Of a stretch of 6,626 nucleotides of DNA, positions 4,716-6,626 are shown one piece after another; position 1 is the stretch's first letter, and the number at the start of each line of letters is the position of its first letter. The notes under the pieces are model-generated. The model saw only the letters and a program-made list of their open reading frames with translations. It was not told where the DNA came from and did no database searches. A program made the position numbers and the translations under genes. The DNA is taken from assembly GCA_947653315.1 (NCBI GenBank), contig CANTGP010000173.1:1-6626 (forward strand). Direction: 5' to 3'. Source of the stretch: an uncultured Lachnospiraceae bacterium. Its GTDB lineage: Bacteria > Bacillota > Clostridia > Lachnospirales > Lachnospiraceae.

Positions 4716-6281
4716 TTCCTCCGATTCCACACCCTCTAAGCAGGTGCTCATACCGCAGCTATTGGCAAATTCCACGATGGACTTTACCATAGCCTGCTTT
4801 TTGGGGTCCCTGGTAATCCCGCGGATAAAACTCATATCCAGTTTGATTTCATCGATCGGGGTATGAAGCACGATTCCCGAAGAAGCGCTTCCGGTTCCGT
4901 AATCATCCATCGCCATGCGGATACCGTATCCACGGAAAAATTCCACTTCCCGTTTGATTGCCTCCAACGGCATGTCCTTACACCGTTCCGTCAGTTCCAT
5001 GCAAAGATGGTTTGCCGGAAAGCCCGTCTGCTCCAAAATATGCAGCACTTCCGCACGGAATTCTTCCCTTTCCATCTGTCTTGCCGATACATTGACATTG
5101 AGCACAAATTCCGGTAAGACGGCGAGCAGTTCCACGGTTTCCCGCAGGGCAGTGCGCAGAACGTAATTGCCGAGTTCATACATTCCGGGGTCCGTTTCCA
5201 TCCATTCGATGAACCTGCCGGGCGGCACGGTTCCGTAAGGTTCCCTGCGCCACCGGACCAATGCTTCCGCCCCTATGATATGCCCGGTACCTGAAACCAC
5301 GATGGGCTGGTATTCGATATAGAATCCTTTACATCCCTCCCTGACCGACTGGTGGATTACTTTCATCAACTCCAAATCCACATTCCTTGAAGTGCGCACC
5401 TCGTCATTAAATATAATCATTTTCCCCTGGTGTTCCGTTTCCGAATGCCCCAACGCATAGGCGGCCTTTGAACAGAGGGAATCCGCTTTGCCGTCATACT
5501 GTTCAATTAAAATCGCCCCTGCACATATTTTCAGCGAAATCTTTTGGTTATCCACACGGATTCCCTTTGCCAGCTTCCCGCGGATCATCTGCTCGAACAC
5601 AAGCAGCTTCATTCTGCCGCTTTTCCTTAGGATAAACCCGAATTTCGGACCGTCCAAACGGTAAACCGCACTGTTTTCATCCATCATATAGATAAACTGC
5701 AGCGCCGTTTCTTTTAGGAGCCGATTGGTAAACTCATTGCCGTAAATAATATTTAAATTGTTAAACCGTTCCAATTTAATCATCAGGACAGCAAACGGTC
5801 CCTTATTTCCAATCTCCGTCCCAAGATCCGATACAAATCTTGCCTGGGAGTATAAATCCGTCAAGGCATCGATTCTCGGCAGGACATTTTCATTATGCAG
5901 CAGGATAAGCAGATACTTTTCCGCATTTTTCAAGTCTGCCACGATATCCGTATGGATACTGAACATATGGTATTCCCCGGAAGCCTCCCGCATCCGCACG
6001 CACAGCTCCCTGTCCAGGTTTTTCCCCTGCATTCTTTGCGGGATTCCTTCTTCGTATTCCCATAAATCCTCCGGATGAATCAGCCTGCGCATGATTTCAT
6101 AATGGTCCGGAACATAAGTATCCCGGATTCCGAAATAGGCTTTTGCCGTTTCGGAAAACCATGCCATTCCCCGGTTTAAATGCAGAATATAGATATAGGT
6201 ATCTTCCGCCAGCGTGTTCACCGTATTCATTACGGAATCCAGGTAATCCCCGTTTTCCCGCCAAAACTCCCGTTCCCCCAT
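4608..6281 (-). CDS. PAS / degenerate GGDEF / EAL protein, likely c-di-GMP phosphodiesterase
   Basis: A 557-residue cytoplasmic signalling protein, numbered from the ATG at 6281. A PAS-like N-terminus (about 15-130, with LIHPEDLWEYEEG) is followed by a GGDEF-fold domain (about 135-290). Its signature is degraded to RLDGPKFGF near 208-216, so cyclase activity is unlikely. The C-terminal EAL domain (about 305-557) keeps the expected residues: EAL at 339-341, NVNVSARQ, the ELTE glutamate, the aspartate pair in MDDYGTG, Lys480 in IKLD, the LEGVES glutamate and Gln536. It should hydrolyse c-di-GMP to pGpG. An in-frame ATG at 6353 would add 24 residues but has no ribosome site; AAAGGAA lies about twelve bases ahead of 6281. 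It converges on the cotJC remainder with no spacer or terminator. It lies outside the element. Confidence 0.88.
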   Translation of the reverse strand: MGEREFWRENGDYLDSVMNTVNTLAEDTYIYILHLNRGMAWFSETAKAYFGIRDTYVPDHYEIMRRLIHPEDLWEYEEGIPQRMQGKNLDRELCVRMREASGEYHMFSIHTDIVADLKNAEKYLLILLHNENVLPRIDALTDLYSQARFVSDLGTEIGNKGPFAVLMIKLERFNNLNIIYGNEFTNRLLKETALQFIYMMDENSAVYRLDGPKFGFILRKSGRMKLLVFEQMIRGKLAKGIRVDNQKISLKICAGAILIEQYDGKADSLCSKAAYALGHSETEHQGKMIIFNDEVRTSRNVDLELMKVIHQSVREGCKGFYIEYQPIVVSGTGHIIGAEALVRWRREPYGTVPPGRFIEWMETDPGMYELGNYVLRTALRETVELLAVLPEFVLNVNVSARQMEREEFRAEVLHILEQTGFPANHLCMELTERCKDMPLEAIKREVEFFRGYGIRMAMDDYGTGSASSGIVLHTPIDEIKLDMSFIRGITRDPKKQAMVKSIVEFANSCGMSTCLEGVESEELQDYLRMYQATWFQGYYYSKPVEIGKLMELVRDFT

Positions 6282-6388
6282 TTTTGTATCCCGTTCCTTT
6301 CCCTTTTTATCGAATACATCTTGAACCAATACACAAACATCCAATGCATCCATGCACTAAGTACAAAAGAAAGAATTTTATCATAATG

Positions 6389-6418
6389 TTGACCCATTAT
6401 TATTACTTTTACTATCAT
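6389..6418 (+). promoter_or_regulatory. Possible rightward sigma-A promoter
   Basis: TTGACC (6389-6394) and TATCAT (6413-6418) are 18 bases apart. It would drive a gene beginning near the window end. It overlaps the leftward promoter at 6417-6445, so the two may compete. Confidence 0.3.
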
Positions 6419-6445
6419 GCTACAATGAAAACCAAAATGCGTCAA
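6417..6445 (-). promoter_or_regulatory. Probable sigma-A promoter of the EAL gene
   Basis: Reading leftward, TTGACG (6445-6440) and TAGCAT (6422-6417) are 17 bases apart, a good vegetative match. Transcription would begin near 6410, leaving a leader of about 130 bases to the preferred start at 6281, or about 57 bases to the ATG at 6353. Confidence 0.45.
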
Positions 6446-6490
6446 GGGTATCCGTAATAATGTACTTGCCTCCGCACATAAAATGAAGGG

Positions 6491-6528
6491 AAAACGGAAA
6501 CAGAAACAAAAACGGAAACAAAAACGGA
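6491..6528. repeat. Short tandem repeat, unit AAAACGGAAACA
   Basis: Two full 12-base units (6491-6502 and 6509-6520) are separated by a half unit GAAACA and followed by a partial unit AAAACGGA (6521-6528). The strand is almost free of T. It lies between the divergent promoters and the possible gene at the window end and could vary in copy number or act as an A-rich spacer. Confidence 0.55.
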
Positions 6529-6537
6529 GCCCATGCC

Positions 6538-6626
6538 ATGCCCATTGATACCCACTCTCCGGCCCCCATTTCCCAAATATGCCGGGACCACATGAAACTG
6601 ACCGTAACGAATGTCTGCAGCAGTTC
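6538..6626 (+). other. Possible start of a gene running off the window
   Basis: An ATG at 6538 opens a frame (MPIDTHSPAPISQICRDH at the start) that stays open to the window edge, 29 codons. No ribosome site is clear, and a leftward frame across 6420-6626 is also open, with a hydrophobic segment from the repeat. The 6354-6626 stretch otherwise holds promoters and the short repeat. I cannot decide whether either frame is coding. Confidence 0.15.

Noticed and set aside
6616..6623. A third TGCAGCAG copy at the window end as another attachment site
   Set aside because: Only seven bases of the core match, with no cotJC homology or attP-like arms around it; this length is expected by chance.

Overview
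The window looks like chromosome from a spore-forming member of the Clostridia, most likely Lachnospiraceae-like. The reasons are an apparent spore-coat cotJABC operon, strong AGGAGG-type ribosome sites, mid-range GC with frequent CGGAA-type codons, an AgrA/ComE-type LytTR regulator, and a large serine recombinase of the kind common in gut Clostridia. Species cannot be told from the sequence alone.

Layout. Bases 1-207 are a leader with a sigma-E-like promoter. cotJA (208-378), cotJB (375-644) and the first 134 codons of cotJC (648-1049) follow on the + strand. Inside the codon of a predicted metal-ligand glutamate, cotJC is broken by a compact 3,423-bp element (about 1044-4474). The missing part of cotJC resumes in frame at 4473. 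The element carries, leftward, an orphan LytTR response regulator (1701-2399) and an overlapping non-canonical NTP pyrophosphatase-like gene (1079-1717). Rightward it carries a 56-codon TTG-start ORF (2692-2862), translationally coupled by an ATGA overlap to a large serine recombinase (2859-4439). An 8-bp direct repeat, GCAGCAGA, marks both ends. Joining the two ends in silico gives an attP-like sequence with clear dyad symmetry around that repeat. To the right of the cotJC remainder, a convergent gene (4608-6281) encodes a PAS / degenerate GGDEF / EAL protein that is a likely c-di-GMP phosphodiesterase. A promoter-rich, A-rich intergenic stretch then runs to the window end.

How it may work. 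The arrangement matches a sporulation-gene intervening element, in the manner of skin in sigK or SP-beta in spsM. Integrated, cotJC yields a 139-residue truncated protein lacking two of its five predicted dimanganese ligands. Precise excision between the two GCAGCAGA copies would restore an open frame with all five ligands at the canonical spacing. The small coupled ORF is positioned like a recombination directionality factor, and a CATAnnnTA motif resembling a mother-cell sigma factor -10 box lies just ahead of it. Excision itself, its timing and the role of the small ORF are inference. The split gene, repeats, reading frames and overlaps are read directly. One complication is that the restored cotJC seems to have lost its usual C-terminal tail and would run antisense into the EAL gene.
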